From Cupriavidus sp. U2 (GTDB taxonomy: Bacteria > Pseudomonadota > Gammaproteobacteria > Burkholderiales > Burkholderiaceae), in contig NZ_RCOG02000025.1 in the NCBI RefSeq assembly GCF_009663685.2, forward strand, positions 1 to 64,000: a DNA stretch of 64,000 nt, read 5' to 3'. Below are positions 45,920 to 54,373 of the stretch, piece after piece. Each line of letters begins with the position of its first letter. Position 1 is the first letter of the stretch. The position numbers were made by a program, and so were the translations under genes. The notes under the pieces were generated by a model. It searched no databases, had not been told where the DNA came from, and was given only the letters and a program-made list of their open reading frames with translations.

Positions 45920-46723
45920 ATGACGAACACCATTGCAAATCCAGACCGTGTGAAACCGGGAAAGGGAATGGCTACGCCAAACCGGTCGCTTGAACGGGGG
46001 ATATCAGTCTTGCGGGCATTTCGGGCAGGTTCGTCGATGCTCGGCAATAGCGAGATTTCTGATAGAACTGGACTCTCGCGGTCGACGGTGAGCCGCCTTA
46101 CGCAGTCATTGGTCGAGAGCGGAATGCTCGAGTATGTTCCTCAATTCCGCGCTTACAGGCTCGGAGTTCCAGTCCTCAGCATGGCGCACGCGATGTGCGA
46201 TGGCTCTACTGTTTTAAGAGTGGCGACTCCCCTCATGACAGAGGTGGCGACGCGCCACAAGTTAAACGTCGGCCTAGCGGTGGCCGATGATGACGACATG
46301 GTGTACCTGGAGTCATTTCGCTACAGCAGGCGCCAATCGCTTCGTACTATCGTCAGTGGCTTGCGTATTCCTATAGCGCTGACCTCCCTCGGCCGGGCCT
46401 ACCTAGCGACACTGTCTGAGACCAACTTTGACATTACGATGCGAGAGATGGCCAGTCGCAATCCAGGGCGAGCGTGGCTGTCTATTCGGAAAGAGATCGA
46501 GCTGGCGGTTCAGTCAGTGCGACAGAACGGCTACTGTGTAGCGTCGTGGCAGCCGCAGGTGGTGGCAGTTGCGACGCCTATGCAGATCGAGGGCTATGGC
46601 ACCTACGTCCTCAATGTCAGCATCTCGACTCAGCAGACGGTTGAAGAGGTCGAGGCCACGCTCGCCAAACCTTTGCTGTCCTTAGCGGCCTCGATCCTAG
46701 CGGCGATCAGTCGTATTGAGTGA
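45920..46723 (+). CDS. IclR-family transcription regulator
   Basis: A 267-residue IclR protein: winged helix NRSLERGISVLRAFRAGSSMLGNSEISDRTGLSRSTVSRLTQSL, then a GAF-like effector domain (ATRHKLNVGLAVADDDDMVYLES). IclR proteins commonly control aromatic or short-acid catabolism. The ATG at 45920 gives a standard length; a TTG at 45890 overlaps bug6. It is transcribed with the catabolic genes rather than divergently, and closes the cluster. Confidence 0.9.
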   Translation: MTNTIANPDRVKPGKGMATPNRSLERGISVLRAFRAGSSMLGNSEISDRTGLSRSTVSRLTQSLVESGMLEYVPQFRAYRLGVPVLSMAHAMCDGSTVLRVATPLMTEVATRHKLNVGLAVADDDDMVYLESFRYSRRQSLRTIVSGLRIPIALTSLGRAYLATLSETNFDITMREMASRNPGRAWLSIRKEIELAVQSVRQNGYCVASWQPQVVAVATPMQIEGYGTYVLNVSISTQQTVEEVEATLAKPLLSLAASILAAISRIE

Positions 46724-47166
46724 ATGCTACAAGGTGCCGCACGTTCGGCCACAGTCTGCGTTGTTCGTTACACGTCTTGGCGGGAGGCCGTATGCGTCAG
46801 GTGATACGGCCGGGGGTCCGCAAATCTTGATGCCCGGCGGTAGGCGGCGCACCTTCCCCCCGGCGAACCGCAAACGAGGGTTTCCACTGATGTTGTTTCG
46901 CCTTTGCTCGCTGGGCGGCGACAGCGGTACAGCGTAAACCCTGAATCTGACGCTTTCCGCGTGTCCCTGGGTCCTCCAGAGCCTGGCTCCTATGCAATTG
47001 ACGTATAGCGGCTATGGTTTCCGTCCTCCTTATTCGGAAGCGTTGCCTCCAGTAGAGTGACTGAAACAGAGCGAACGTTACTTCCCTACCAGATGCCCCG
47101 TCATATGGCTCAGTCGTGGTGCGGCAAGTTACCTTCGTAGTGCAAGAAGTCCTCTTGGGGTGCGAT
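46724..47166. other. About 440 bp without a supportable gene
   Basis: Only short frames without family or translation signals. Some minus-strand segments look protein-like (SGNPRLRFAGGKVRRLPPGI) but no product is recognised. Confidence 0.45.
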
Positions 47167-47408
47167 ATGTCTATGGGTGTGGAGCCGATCTGGGTCGACG
47201 TAAACGGGATTGCAACTAGGTACTTTGCAAAGGGCGAGGGCGAGCCCATGCTGCTGATTACCGGTGGTCATTTCGGGAATCCAACAGCTACCTCGGTCGT
47301 GCAGACCTGGGACCGGAACTTCGAGATTCTGTCGAGCGCGTTCCACGTGGTGGCCGTGGAGAAGCTCGGCCAAGGTTACACTGCTAATCCGCTTCAGGAT
47401 GACTTTCC
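47167..47408 (+). pseudogene. Alpha/beta hydrolase, N-terminal fragment cut by the islet
   Basis: About 80 codons of an alpha/beta hydrolase: MGVEPIWVDVNGIATRYFAKGEGEPMLLITGGHFG and HVVAVEKLGQGYTANPLQDDF, matching the N-terminal part of meta-cleavage-type hydrolases. After DDF near 47405 the homology stops; the rest of the frame to 47454 is complementary to the zinc-ribbon gene. The nucleophile elbow and His are lost. It was probably part of the catabolic cluster before the islet entered. Confidence 0.75.
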
Positions 47409-47555
47409 CGAGCGCATCCCATTCGTGCCCAACCGCGCATCGGAAACGGTATGAGGCGTTGGTTCCATGGTATGCGGTACTCAGACATTGGCCTGCGTGT
47501 GCTTTGGCCGCTTCGTGAATGCGCGCCAAGCCGTCGGCATCGGTCCGTTGTGCGC
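47405..47555 (-). pseudogene. Fourth, frameshifted and truncated zinc-ribbon repeat
   Basis: Past the zinc-ribbon gene's stop, a different minus-strand frame continues with DGLARIHEAAKAHAGQCLST then YRFRCAVGHEWDALGKVIL, clearly one more repeat of the same unit. A frameshift near 47550 cut it off, and its last part is replaced by the hydrolase fragment near 47405. Confidence 0.7.
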
Positions 47556-48164
47556 CTAGTCGGCTTCGGTGCACACCCGGCACCAGTTCCCTTGCTTGAG
47601 AACTTTGTAGCCCATCGCTTCCCAACGGTGGCCAGCCGCGCATTCGAATGGGTAATGGTCGCGGCCGGTCTTCCAGGCGGCCGCGAGACACTTTCCCCCG
47701 CGCTCGGCCGCCTTGGCGTGCAAGTCGTCCAAGCCGTACTTTGAGGCTTGCCGGTGTGGCGTAGGCTTCGTTGGCTTGCCGGCGCAACGGGGACACCAGT
47801 AGCCCGCCAGCACGCTTCGCCCTTCTGGATGCCATTCATGCCCACGCTGGCAGCGGATTCTATGGATCGCCGCGCCACCGAGAAATCCACCGTCGTTCAA
47901 ACACTGGCCGCCGCGATCCGCCACGATCTTGTCGAACTTCGCTGCGATGCTGGCTCGGCTGCATTCGGGACAACCGGGCGCCTTGTATAGGACACCGTAG
48001 GCCCTGCGCTCAAAGTGATGCCCTCTAGCGCATTCAAGCAGAATCGTGGCGCTAACGCCGTGCCATGCCGTCGCGTGGCAGACAAGGCCTTGTAGCCTGG
48101 CGGCGTCATGTAGACGGGCAAGGGCTGCGAGCGCGCGGGGCGACTGAGGACTGTCTTGATTCAC
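47556..48164 (-). CDS. Zinc-ribbon repeat protein
   Basis: A 202-residue protein made of three repeats of about 55 residues. Each has a helix, G-x-C-L or similar, then F/R-x-C-x-x-G-H-x-W/F and a closing C-x-x-C: LLECARGHHFE..GCPECS, RIRCQRGHEWH..WCPRCA, PFECAAGHRWE..WCRVC. These are treble-clef-type zinc sites seen in proteins of phages and integrative elements; nucleic-acid binding is likely. A fourth repeat continues in another frame, so this product is shortened. Its 5' end lies in a 223-bp tandem duplication. Downstream of the recombinase-like gene. Confidence 0.7.
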   Translation of the reverse strand: MNQDSPQSPRALAALARLHDAARLQGLVCHATAWHGVSATILLECARGHHFERRAYGVLYKAPGCPECSRASIAAKFDKIVADRGGQCLNDGGFLGGAAIHRIRCQRGHEWHPEGRSVLAGYWCPRCAGKPTKPTPHRQASKYGLDDLHAKAAERGGKCLAAAWKTGRDHYPFECAAGHRWEAMGYKVLKQGNWCRVCTEAD

Positions 48165-48496
48165 TGTGCGGCCTGGGCTAAGCGAAAGAGGGGTTAATTC
48201 TCGTCGATAGTGGCCGCAAGGCGCACAACTGTCCGATTGCTGGCCAGGCCAAGCCGCTCTGTGACTGCGTCAGGCTAACGCCGTGCCATGCCGTCGCGTG
48301 GCAGACAAGGCCTTGTAGCCTGGCGGCGTCATGTAGACGGGCAAGGGCTGCGAGCGCGCGGGGCGACTGAGGACTGTCTTGATTCACTGTGCGGCCTGGG
48401 CTAAGCGAAAGAGGGGTTAATTCTCGTCGATAGTGGCCGCAAGGCGCACAACTGTCCGATTGCTGGCCAGGCCAAGCCGCTCTGTGACTGCGTCAG
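48051..48496. repeat. 223-bp tandem duplication
   Basis: Bases 48051-48273 are repeated at 48274-48496 with no difference seen by eye. The unit holds the end of the recombinase-like gene, the intergenic gap and the first 38 codons of the zinc-ribbon gene. The break lies at a shared GC dinucleotide (CAGGC/TAACG against CAGGC/GCAACG). Confidence 0.9.
48178..48387 (-). pseudogene. Duplicated 5' stub of the zinc-ribbon gene
   Basis: The second duplication copy starts the same protein (MNQDSPQSPRALAALARLHD) but after 38 residues crosses into duplicated recombinase-tail DNA read out of frame and stops. It stands closest to the operon's upstream genes, so it would be translated before the real copy. 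Confidence 0.8.
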
Positions 48497-49322
48497 GCGC
48501 AACGCCACGGATCAGCAGGCGCCGGCAGAACGTATTCCGCAAGGTCCTCGGGCTCATGTTTTCGACGTCCTGGCCGATGGCGGCGAGGGCCTCGCGCACA
48601 ATCTTGCCAAGGCTCATGTCCGTGATGGGTGTGCCAGTGCGCTTGAGCGTGAACAGCAGGTCGCCGTCTACGGGCGAGTCATGTCGTACAGCATGCCAAG
48701 CGGCCAAAGGGGCGATGGCGAAGGGCTCTAGGTGCACGGTGCGGGAAATCTTGGGCGGGCGTGCTGGCACGTGCAAATAGGGCGGGCTTGCTTTCGGGTG
48801 TAGGTCCGGAATGCGCGCGGCACGCGCCTCGCTTGCCGTGACGCCGGTGCCGAGAAAGAACGCCAGGATCGCGCGCCTCTGCAACATTTCGGGCGAATCC
48901 CTGCGGCGGGGCATGACGAAGTCCTGCAGGCGCTGGTCGACGTCCTCGGGAAGGAAATGAACTTCGGGATCGTCTACCGGCCAGCGGCCCGCTAGGACTA
49001 GCTCGGAAGCTGGATTTGATTTCCGTACGCCGGCCTCGACCAGGTGTCTGCACAGCCGGTCGAGCAGCTTCAGGTAGCGCATGCGAGTAGCCGGCGTGTA
49101 CGTGGCCGCCTCGGGGCTGAGCCAAAACGCGTCGATCTGGTCTGCACCGAAGCTGGCCAGCGTTGCACCGTGCCCGACCAGGTGTCGGTGGAACCGATCG
49201 AACATGGCGCGGTGCTGGACGATCGATTGCTGTGAGAAAGGCCGCCGGTCTGCGCCGGCCGCTTCGCGGATCTGCCAGTCGGCATAGGCCCTGGCGGGGT
49301 CGGAGAGCCAGAGTTTATCCAT
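48417..49322 (-). CDS. Tyrosine-recombinase-fold protein with degenerate active site
   Basis: A 301-residue integrase-like protein with a SAM-like core-binding domain (residues 30-110) and a catalytic-like domain. The usual residues are mostly replaced: box I reads GTGVTASEARAARI (Thr where Arg is expected), box II reads SPRTLRNTFCRRLL (Arg kept, both His changed), then TERLGLASNRTVVRLAATI with Leu at the Tyr position. It is unlikely to recombine DNA and may bind it. The 3' end (27 codons) is duplicated at 48178-48273. In an operon with the 118-residue and DUF6884 genes. Confidence 0.75.
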   Translation of the reverse strand: MDKLWLSDPARAYADWQIREAAGADRRPFSQQSIVQHRAMFDRFHRHLVGHGATLASFGADQIDAFWLSPEAATYTPATRMRYLKLLDRLCRHLVEAGVRKSNPASELVLAGRWPVDDPEVHFLPEDVDQRLQDFVMPRRRDSPEMLQRRAILAFFLGTGVTASEARAARIPDLHPKASPPYLHVPARPPKISRTVHLEPFAIAPLAAWHAVRHDSPVDGDLLFTLKRTGTPITDMSLGKIVREALAAIGQDVENMSPRTLRNTFCRRLLIRGVAPDAVTERLGLASNRTVVRLAATIDEN

Positions 49323-49359
49323 AGAAATTTATATACTGATTTTCGCTTCCATCATACAA

Positions 49360-49716
49360 CTATCGGCGCTTTGCGCCGCCCACTGCTTGCAGATGCGGGG
49401 ATACCCCCCCGCCTGAGCGTGCCCGGCGCAGGCGAGCATAGCGCGGATAGCTGGCATCCATTGCATCCTCTACCACCTCTACCTGGCTTTGGTCGAACGG
49501 TGAGCACTCCAGAAGGTGCGATTCAGCACAGTAGCGAAGGATTTCGAGCAGCAGTGCGTGACGACGTGGCTCGGGAAAATGTAGCCGACGGTTTCGCGTC
49601 CAAGTCCGGTAGCCGGCATGTGTAAGGGCAAGCAATTGGTCGGCGGTACCGTCCACATTTTCAGCTAGACGCCGTGCTTCTAGAAGCAGGGCACGCTGAT
49701 TGTCAGCATCGCTCAT
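49360..49716 (-). CDS. Hypothetical 118-residue islet protein
   Basis: Begins MSDADNQRALLLEARRLAEN and is mainly helical with acidic and Arg-rich segments (DQSQVEVVEDAMDASYPRYARLRRARSGGG). No family recognised. The ATG at 49716 overlaps the upstream DUF6884 stop as ATGA, which decides the start; the longer frame is shadow. The Arg-Gly-rich end may bind nucleic acid. Confidence 0.65.
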   Translation of the reverse strand: MSDADNQRALLLEARRLAENVDGTADQLLALTHAGYRTWTRNRRLHFPEPRRHALLLEILRYCAESHLLECSPFDQSQVEVVEDAMDASYPRYARLRRARSGGGVSPHLQAVGGAKRR

Positions 49717-50462
49717 AACGTCTCCCGCAGATCCGCGACGCTCACCCATCGCGTGCTCAGTTTCGGGCGGCCGCGCGTCTCGCACTCGACCTCCACTTCG
49801 GCTGTGGGCCCGCTTGGCCCGGCGAAGAGAGACATCACCCGCGCCTTGCACGCAGGTAACTGCGGTGCGGCACGGTAGACCAGGCGCGTCGTGGCGCCCA
49901 CCTCGATCCAACCATGTCGACGGAAGATCGGTGTGCCATTTGGAAGGGCACCAATTGGTTCGGCAAGGGTAGGGGCCTGGCTGTCAAGAAAATCGGCAAG
50001 CTGGGAGCGTTGATAGCCGATCCCTCCACTGACTTCGCCGATGGGAAGCCCCGGCGTGCCAACCACGCCAATCGCGGCGCGCATCACACGCCGGTAGTGC
50101 TGTCCGCCCGCCAGAAACACCATACTGGCTCGGCTGGGCCAAGCCACATGGTCCACGCACTGATGCAGCCGCCCCAGAATCTCGTCAGCCCGTGCAGATG
50201 TCATCAGCTGGTCATAAGGGTCCAGCGCCTCGTCGGGGGCGACGAACCCATGCTTGGCGGACAAGATCACGACGGCCGGCGCAGCGCCGCATTGAACGTG
50301 AGCGCGGTAGGTCTGGTACATCACGCCTTGGTAGAGCTGCAGGGCAGGGGCGCGGACCGCGGCTTTTTTTCCAGAACAGGCGAGGAACAACAGCGGCGGA
50401 GCTGACGCGTCGAATTGAACGGTAGTGTTACGGGGAAAGAGGTCGAACTGAATTGCGGGCAT
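49713..50462 (-). CDS. DUF6884-domain protein
   Basis: A 249-residue protein. Residues 25-160 match the DUF6884 pattern: LLFLACSGKKAAVRAPALQLYQG then VVILSAKHGFVAPDEALDPYDQLM. Such proteins occur on phages and integrative elements and resemble nucleotide- or base-processing enzymes, but no reaction is established. The C-terminal 80 residues are a separate beta-rich region (TPIFRRHGWIEVGATTRLVY). The ATG at 50462 begins the conserved domain. First gene of the islet operon. Confidence 0.7.
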   Translation of the reverse strand: MPAIQFDLFPRNTTVQFDASAPPLLFLACSGKKAAVRAPALQLYQGVMYQTYRAHVQCGAAPAVVILSAKHGFVAPDEALDPYDQLMTSARADEILGRLHQCVDHVAWPSRASMVFLAGGQHYRRVMRAAIGVVGTPGLPIGEVSGGIGYQRSQLADFLDSQAPTLAEPIGALPNGTPIFRRHGWIEVGATTRLVYRAAPQLPACKARVMSLFAGPSGPTAEVEVECETRGRPKLSTRWVSVADLRETL

Positions 50463-50631
50463 CGTTGCGGTATGGCGAAAATTGCTCTTTCCAGCATACG
50501 GCCGATCGCTGCAAGTCAAGAGCGCGCGAATCTCCCCGGGGGCGAAAATACAATTGACCGATGGTGTTGAACCGCAAAACGTTCTATCAGATATCTGGTA
50601 GCTATCCAGCGACGTACGCCCGGCTACCACG

Positions 50632-50822
50632 CTGGGGTTTGACGCCAGCCAGCCATTTACGGTGACGGGCGCCCCGATCGCACAAAACGTGGCCCCCTGG
50701 CGGAACTGCGCGCCGACTTCGCCATCTCGTCCGCGGCCACGCTCGGCTTCCGTTATACCGGCCGGCTGGACGGCGGGAACCAGGACCATACGGGGACGGT
50801 GGGATTTAAGTGGCGCTTTTAG
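50632..50822 (+). pseudogene. Second autotransporter beta-barrel remnant
   Basis: GFDASQPFTVTGAPIAQNV in one frame is followed, after a one-base shift near 50700, by ELRADFAISSAATLGFRYTG and the C-terminal GNQDHTGTVGFKWRF ending at a stop at 50820-50822. It is the last two barrel strands of a type Va autotransporter. The rest was removed when the islet or a deletion arrived. The end is close to that at 7770-7829. Confidence 0.75.
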
Positions 50823-51055
50823 CTAGCGTCTTTTATTAGTGCCGAACGCCTACTACTCCGACACAGGGTACGGCTGGATTTGCAAAGGAGACCCCAGTAG
50901 TGCACCGCCGCTTACCAATACGAAGGCACGGGATATGTTGTTGCCGTGGATTGGGCCGCTGCAGATTTCTGCAGTGCAGGTTCGGCTCCTGACCTCGCTA
51001 GGTGAGGTGGAAACGGGATAACGCCCCAAGCGTTTCTCCAGCGCTACGGAGGCCG

Positions 51056-51952
51056 CTAACTGAAGCACCGCTCCAGCGCCCCAGCGAGATTCGGTTGGCG
51101 CCATACGAAACCGGCTTCTTGCGCCCGACGGGGAATCAAACGCTGGCCGCCGAGCAGCAGAATCGACATCTTTCCCAGCGCCAGACGCAGCGCCCATGAA
51201 GGTGTTCGTAGTACGGCTGGACGGCGCAGCGCTCGGGCCAGCATTTGAGTAAAGTCGCTGTTGCGCACCTGTTCGGGCGCGCAGGCATTGTAGACGCCGC
51301 CGCATTCGCTATGGTGTAGCAAATAATCAAAGAGGCGGACCAGGTCGTCGAGATGTATCCAGGGCATCCACTGCTCTCCGCTGCCCATCTGCGCGCCCAG
51401 ACCCAAGCGAAATGGGGGTGCCATCCGAGCCAACATTCCACCTTTTGGGGACAGTACGGGAGCAATGCGCAGCGTTGCAACGCGTATACCAAAGGTCGTC
51501 GCGCGGTTCGCCTCTTGCTCCCAGGCTTGGCATAGGTGGCTTCCAAAGTCCGCGATGCCTTGCGGGCTGGATTCGTCCAGGAGCACATCGCCCCCGTTGC
51601 CGTACCAGCCCACTGCAGAAGCAGAAAGCAGCACAGCAGGGGGAGTGGACTGGTTAGCCATCGAGTCAATGAGGGTGCGGGTCAAGTGCACGCGGCTACG
51701 CCACAGCAGATCGCGACGCGCTGCGGTCCACCGGCGGTCCGCGATCGGTGCGCCGGCCAGGTTGATCACGGCATCCAAGGGGAAGCTCCCATCGAGCTCT
51801 TGAAGCCGCGCGATACCCCGCGCGCCGCTACATAGGGCGGGTACCTGCGAAGGGTTTCGACTCAAGACCCACAACTCGTGGCCTGCGCGTTGCCAGTTGT
51901 CGCACAGCGCCCGCCCGATGAGGCCTGTGCCCCCTGTAATCATTATGCGCAT
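51056..51952 (-). CDS. TIGR01777-family NAD-dependent epimerase-like protein
   Basis: A 298-residue extended-SDR protein: MRIMITGGTGLIGRALCDNW nucleotide loop, VINLAGAPIADRRWT, SASAVGWYGNGGD with the family Tyr, and PWIHLDDLVRLFDYLL. The family (YfcH-like) has no firm reaction. It is the last gene of a run photolyase-SDR-TIGR01777; such genes often lie together in light- or oxidative-stress regulons of Proteobacteria. Confidence 0.9.
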   Translation of the reverse strand: MRIMITGGTGLIGRALCDNWQRAGHELWVLSRNPSQVPALCSGARGIARLQELDGSFPLDAVINLAGAPIADRRWTAARRDLLWRSRVHLTRTLIDSMANQSTPPAVLLSASAVGWYGNGGDVLLDESSPQGIADFGSHLCQAWEQEANRATTFGIRVATLRIAPVLSPKGGMLARMAPPFRLGLGAQMGSGEQWMPWIHLDDLVRLFDYLLHHSECGGVYNACAPEQVRNSDFTQMLARALRRPAVLRTPSWALRLALGKMSILLLGGQRLIPRRAQEAGFVWRQPNLAGALERCFS

Positions 51953-51979
51953 AGAGTGCTTCTTCTTGTCGTTAGGCAG

Positions 51980-52678
51980 CTACCAGGGCAGGCGCTGACC
52001 GTTGTAAGCCCACAATCCTCCACTGTCCTCGGGCTGGAGTCGGTCGAGTACCGCTAGTATTTTGCCAGCCGCGTCGTTGGCTGGCCGACCGATCTGCGCA
52101 CCGCGGAACGGGGCTGATAAGGCTGAATTGACGGTGCCTGGGTGCAATGCCACTAGCACAGCTTGTGGGTGCGTGCGTGCCATTTCGATCGCAGCCGTCT
52201 TGATTACCATATTTAATGCTGCCTTTGAGGCGCGATAGCTGAGCCAGCCGCCGAGGCGATTATCGCCAATGCTCCCGACCTTGGCCGATAGTACGGCAAA
52301 GTGGCAACGTCCACCGCGCGCCAGCTGGGGCGCGAAGTGTGCTAGTGCCATTGCGGGCCCGATAGTGTTGACGGCAAAGCTGGCGGCAAGATGCTCGGCG
52401 CTCAAATCAGCCATACGCTTCTCCGGCGTACCGGTTGGTCCGTGCAACATGCCGGTGGCTACGAGAATCAAGTGCCATGGACCTCGTGTTCGTAGGCTGT
52501 CCGCGGCGCGGATAACGCTGCTCGGGTCATAGAAATCCAGCGGAGGAGTGGTGTTGCGGGCCAGGGTATGCACGGCAGCGCATCGGGGGTCGGTGCGCAG
52601 TTGTGCCACCAGCGCGGCGCCGATAGCTCCGGTACTTCCGAGAACAAGGGCGCGATAGCCGGCAGGAAGCGATTTCAT
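51980..52678 (-). CDS. Short-chain dehydrogenase, C-factor-like
   Basis: A 232-residue SDR: YRALVLGSTGAIGAALVAQL cofactor site, NTIGPAMALAHFAPQLARG, SYRASKAALNMVIKT active-site Tyr-Lys. It resembles CsgA/C-factor-type short SDRs often encoded beside photolyase genes. It lies between the photolyase gene and TIGR01777 gene with gaps of about 26 bases each. Confidence 0.9.
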   Translation of the reverse strand: MKSLPAGYRALVLGSTGAIGAALVAQLRTDPRCAAVHTLARNTTPPLDFYDPSSVIRAADSLRTRGPWHLILVATGMLHGPTGTPEKRMADLSAEHLAASFAVNTIGPAMALAHFAPQLARGGRCHFAVLSAKVGSIGDNRLGGWLSYRASKAALNMVIKTAAIEMARTHPQAVLVALHPGTVNSALSAPFRGAQIGRPANDAAGKILAVLDRLQPEDSGGLWAYNGQRLPW

Positions 52679-52704
52679 GGTGTGAGCTATTTGTCGAGTG
52701 ACCG

Positions 52705-54225
52705 CTACAGTGTTTCGAGCTGCTCGCGAAGATGGTTGGCATATCCCTGCAGGGCCTGACGTTCCGTCTCAGGCATTCTCTTCAACTGGCGATAGACGAG
52801 TGCTAGTCGGGGATTGCTGTGCAGTGTAGGGAAGTGGCGTTGGAAAAAGTCCCAATACAAGGCGTTGAAGGGGCAGGCGCGAATCCCGGTTTTTTGCTTG
52901 GGGTCGTAGAAACAATGCTGGCAATAGTCGCCCATGCGTTGAAGGTAGGCGGCACTGCTCACATACGGTTTCGTGGCAATCAGCCCGCCATCCGCGCGCT
53001 GGCTCATTCCCAGCGTGTTCGGCAACTCCACCCATTCGAATGCGTCGATATAGATGCCCAGATACCACCTGTGCAGCGCATGTGGATCTAGACCGGCGAG
53101 TAGTGCGAAGTTGCCGATCACCATTAGCCGCTGGATGTGGTGTGCGTGGGCGGTGCGCAGCGATTGTGAGATGGCCAGATGAATGCACCGCATACGTGTG
53201 TCGCCGCTCCAGAACCACCGCGGCAACGGTGTCCCATGTGAGAGGGCGTTGTTCTTCTCGTAGCCGGGCATGTGCGCCCAGTAAATACCACGCACGTATT
53301 CTCTCCAGCCGAGGATTTGGCGTACAAAACCCTCTACGGCGGCCAATGGTGCGCGGCCGGCGCGCCAAGCGGCCTCGGCTCGTTGCACCACCTCCAGAGG
53401 ATTGAGCATCTTCACGTTGAGGGCGAACGACAGCAGTGAGTGGAACAAGCGCGGGCCTTTGGCGGCCAGCGCATCTTCATAGTCACCAAAGTAGGGTAAA
53501 GCTGTAGCGATGAAAGCCTCTAGGCAGGAAAGTGCCTCTTTGCGGTTGAGTGGCCAACGTATGGCGTCGGCTTGCGGATCCCCAAAGCTCTGCACGCCTG
53601 CGCCTTTCGCCATTTCCCACAAGCTTCGGTGATCGTGTAGCGGCCGCCAGTCTTGCGGCTCTGGCGGAGTTCCCGGCCAGCGCTTGCGATTATCGTGATC
53701 GAAGTTCCATTGTCCGCCTTCGGGCTCGCCGGCATCGTCAAGAAGCACCTTCCAACGTTTGCGCATACCACGGTAGAAGTACTCCATCACCCATTGCTTG
53801 CGGCACTGCATTTGTTCTGCAAGGTCGCTGCGTTGGGTCAAGAAATGCTCGCTATCCACCACTTCTGTAGCGTAAGACTGGTCACCACCCCATTTGCTTA
53901 GCAGAGCGTCCAGCCGCCATTCGTCGGGCTGTTGCCACTCGACCCGACGAACGCAGTAGTGCGCAGCCAGCGCAGTCAAGTTGCCGGTAATGGAGTGGCG
54001 GTTGCTTGGGTCGTCCAGCGCAACATAGCGGACGCGGTGACCTCGCTCACGCAGGTAGTCCGCAAAGTCGCGCATCGCTGCGAAGATGGCCAGGATTTTT
54101 TGGGCGTGGTGCAGAACATAGTCCGTTTCTTGGCGAACCTCCATCAGCACGTAGACCACTTTCGGGTCGACCATAGAAAACCAGCTGTGGCCGCAGTGAA
54201 GCTGGTCCCCCAGCACAAGACGCAT
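52705..54225 (-). CDS. Cryptochrome/photolyase of the iron-sulfur bacterial type (FeS-BCP, PhrB-like)
   Basis: A 506-residue protein. MRLVLGDQLHCGHSWFSMV opens the antenna domain typical of this class; SLLSFALNVKMLNPLEVV, VEGFVRQILGWREYVRGIYW and NFALLAGLDP belong to the FAD domain. The [4Fe-4S] site is formed by DYCQHCFYDPKQKTGIRACPFN and a Cys in MRCIHLAIS. Members repair (6-4) photoproducts with blue light. The ATG at 54225 gives the expected start; a TTG at 54258 adds eleven residues. Likely light- or stress-induced together with the two downstream genes. Confidence 0.93.
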   Translation of the reverse strand: MRLVLGDQLHCGHSWFSMVDPKVVYVLMEVRQETDYVLHHAQKILAIFAAMRDFADYLRERGHRVRYVALDDPSNRHSITGNLTALAAHYCVRRVEWQQPDEWRLDALLSKWGGDQSYATEVVDSEHFLTQRSDLAEQMQCRKQWVMEYFYRGMRKRWKVLLDDAGEPEGGQWNFDHDNRKRWPGTPPEPQDWRPLHDHRSLWEMAKGAGVQSFGDPQADAIRWPLNRKEALSCLEAFIATALPYFGDYEDALAAKGPRLFHSLLSFALNVKMLNPLEVVQRAEAAWRAGRAPLAAVEGFVRQILGWREYVRGIYWAHMPGYEKNNALSHGTPLPRWFWSGDTRMRCIHLAISQSLRTAHAHHIQRLMVIGNFALLAGLDPHALHRWYLGIYIDAFEWVELPNTLGMSQRADGGLIATKPYVSSAAYLQRMGDYCQHCFYDPKQKTGIRACPFNALYWDFFQRHFPTLHSNPRLALVYRQLKRMPETERQALQGYANHLREQLETL

Positions 54226-54373
54226 GGTTTCGGTTGAGCTGCTCACGCAATACCCCAAGATGTTGCCCGGCGCCGACTCTGAGGATCAAGGGTCCACATT
54301 CACCTGCCTGAGCATTCAAGGTTTCAGGATGCACCGTGGGTGCGCGGTCCCAGACCGCGCACCGGTAGGGCAC

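Noticed and set aside
48051..48496. The tandem repeat as a possible CRISPR array
   Set aside because: Only two long copies without short regularly spaced repeats or spacers; it is a simple duplication.
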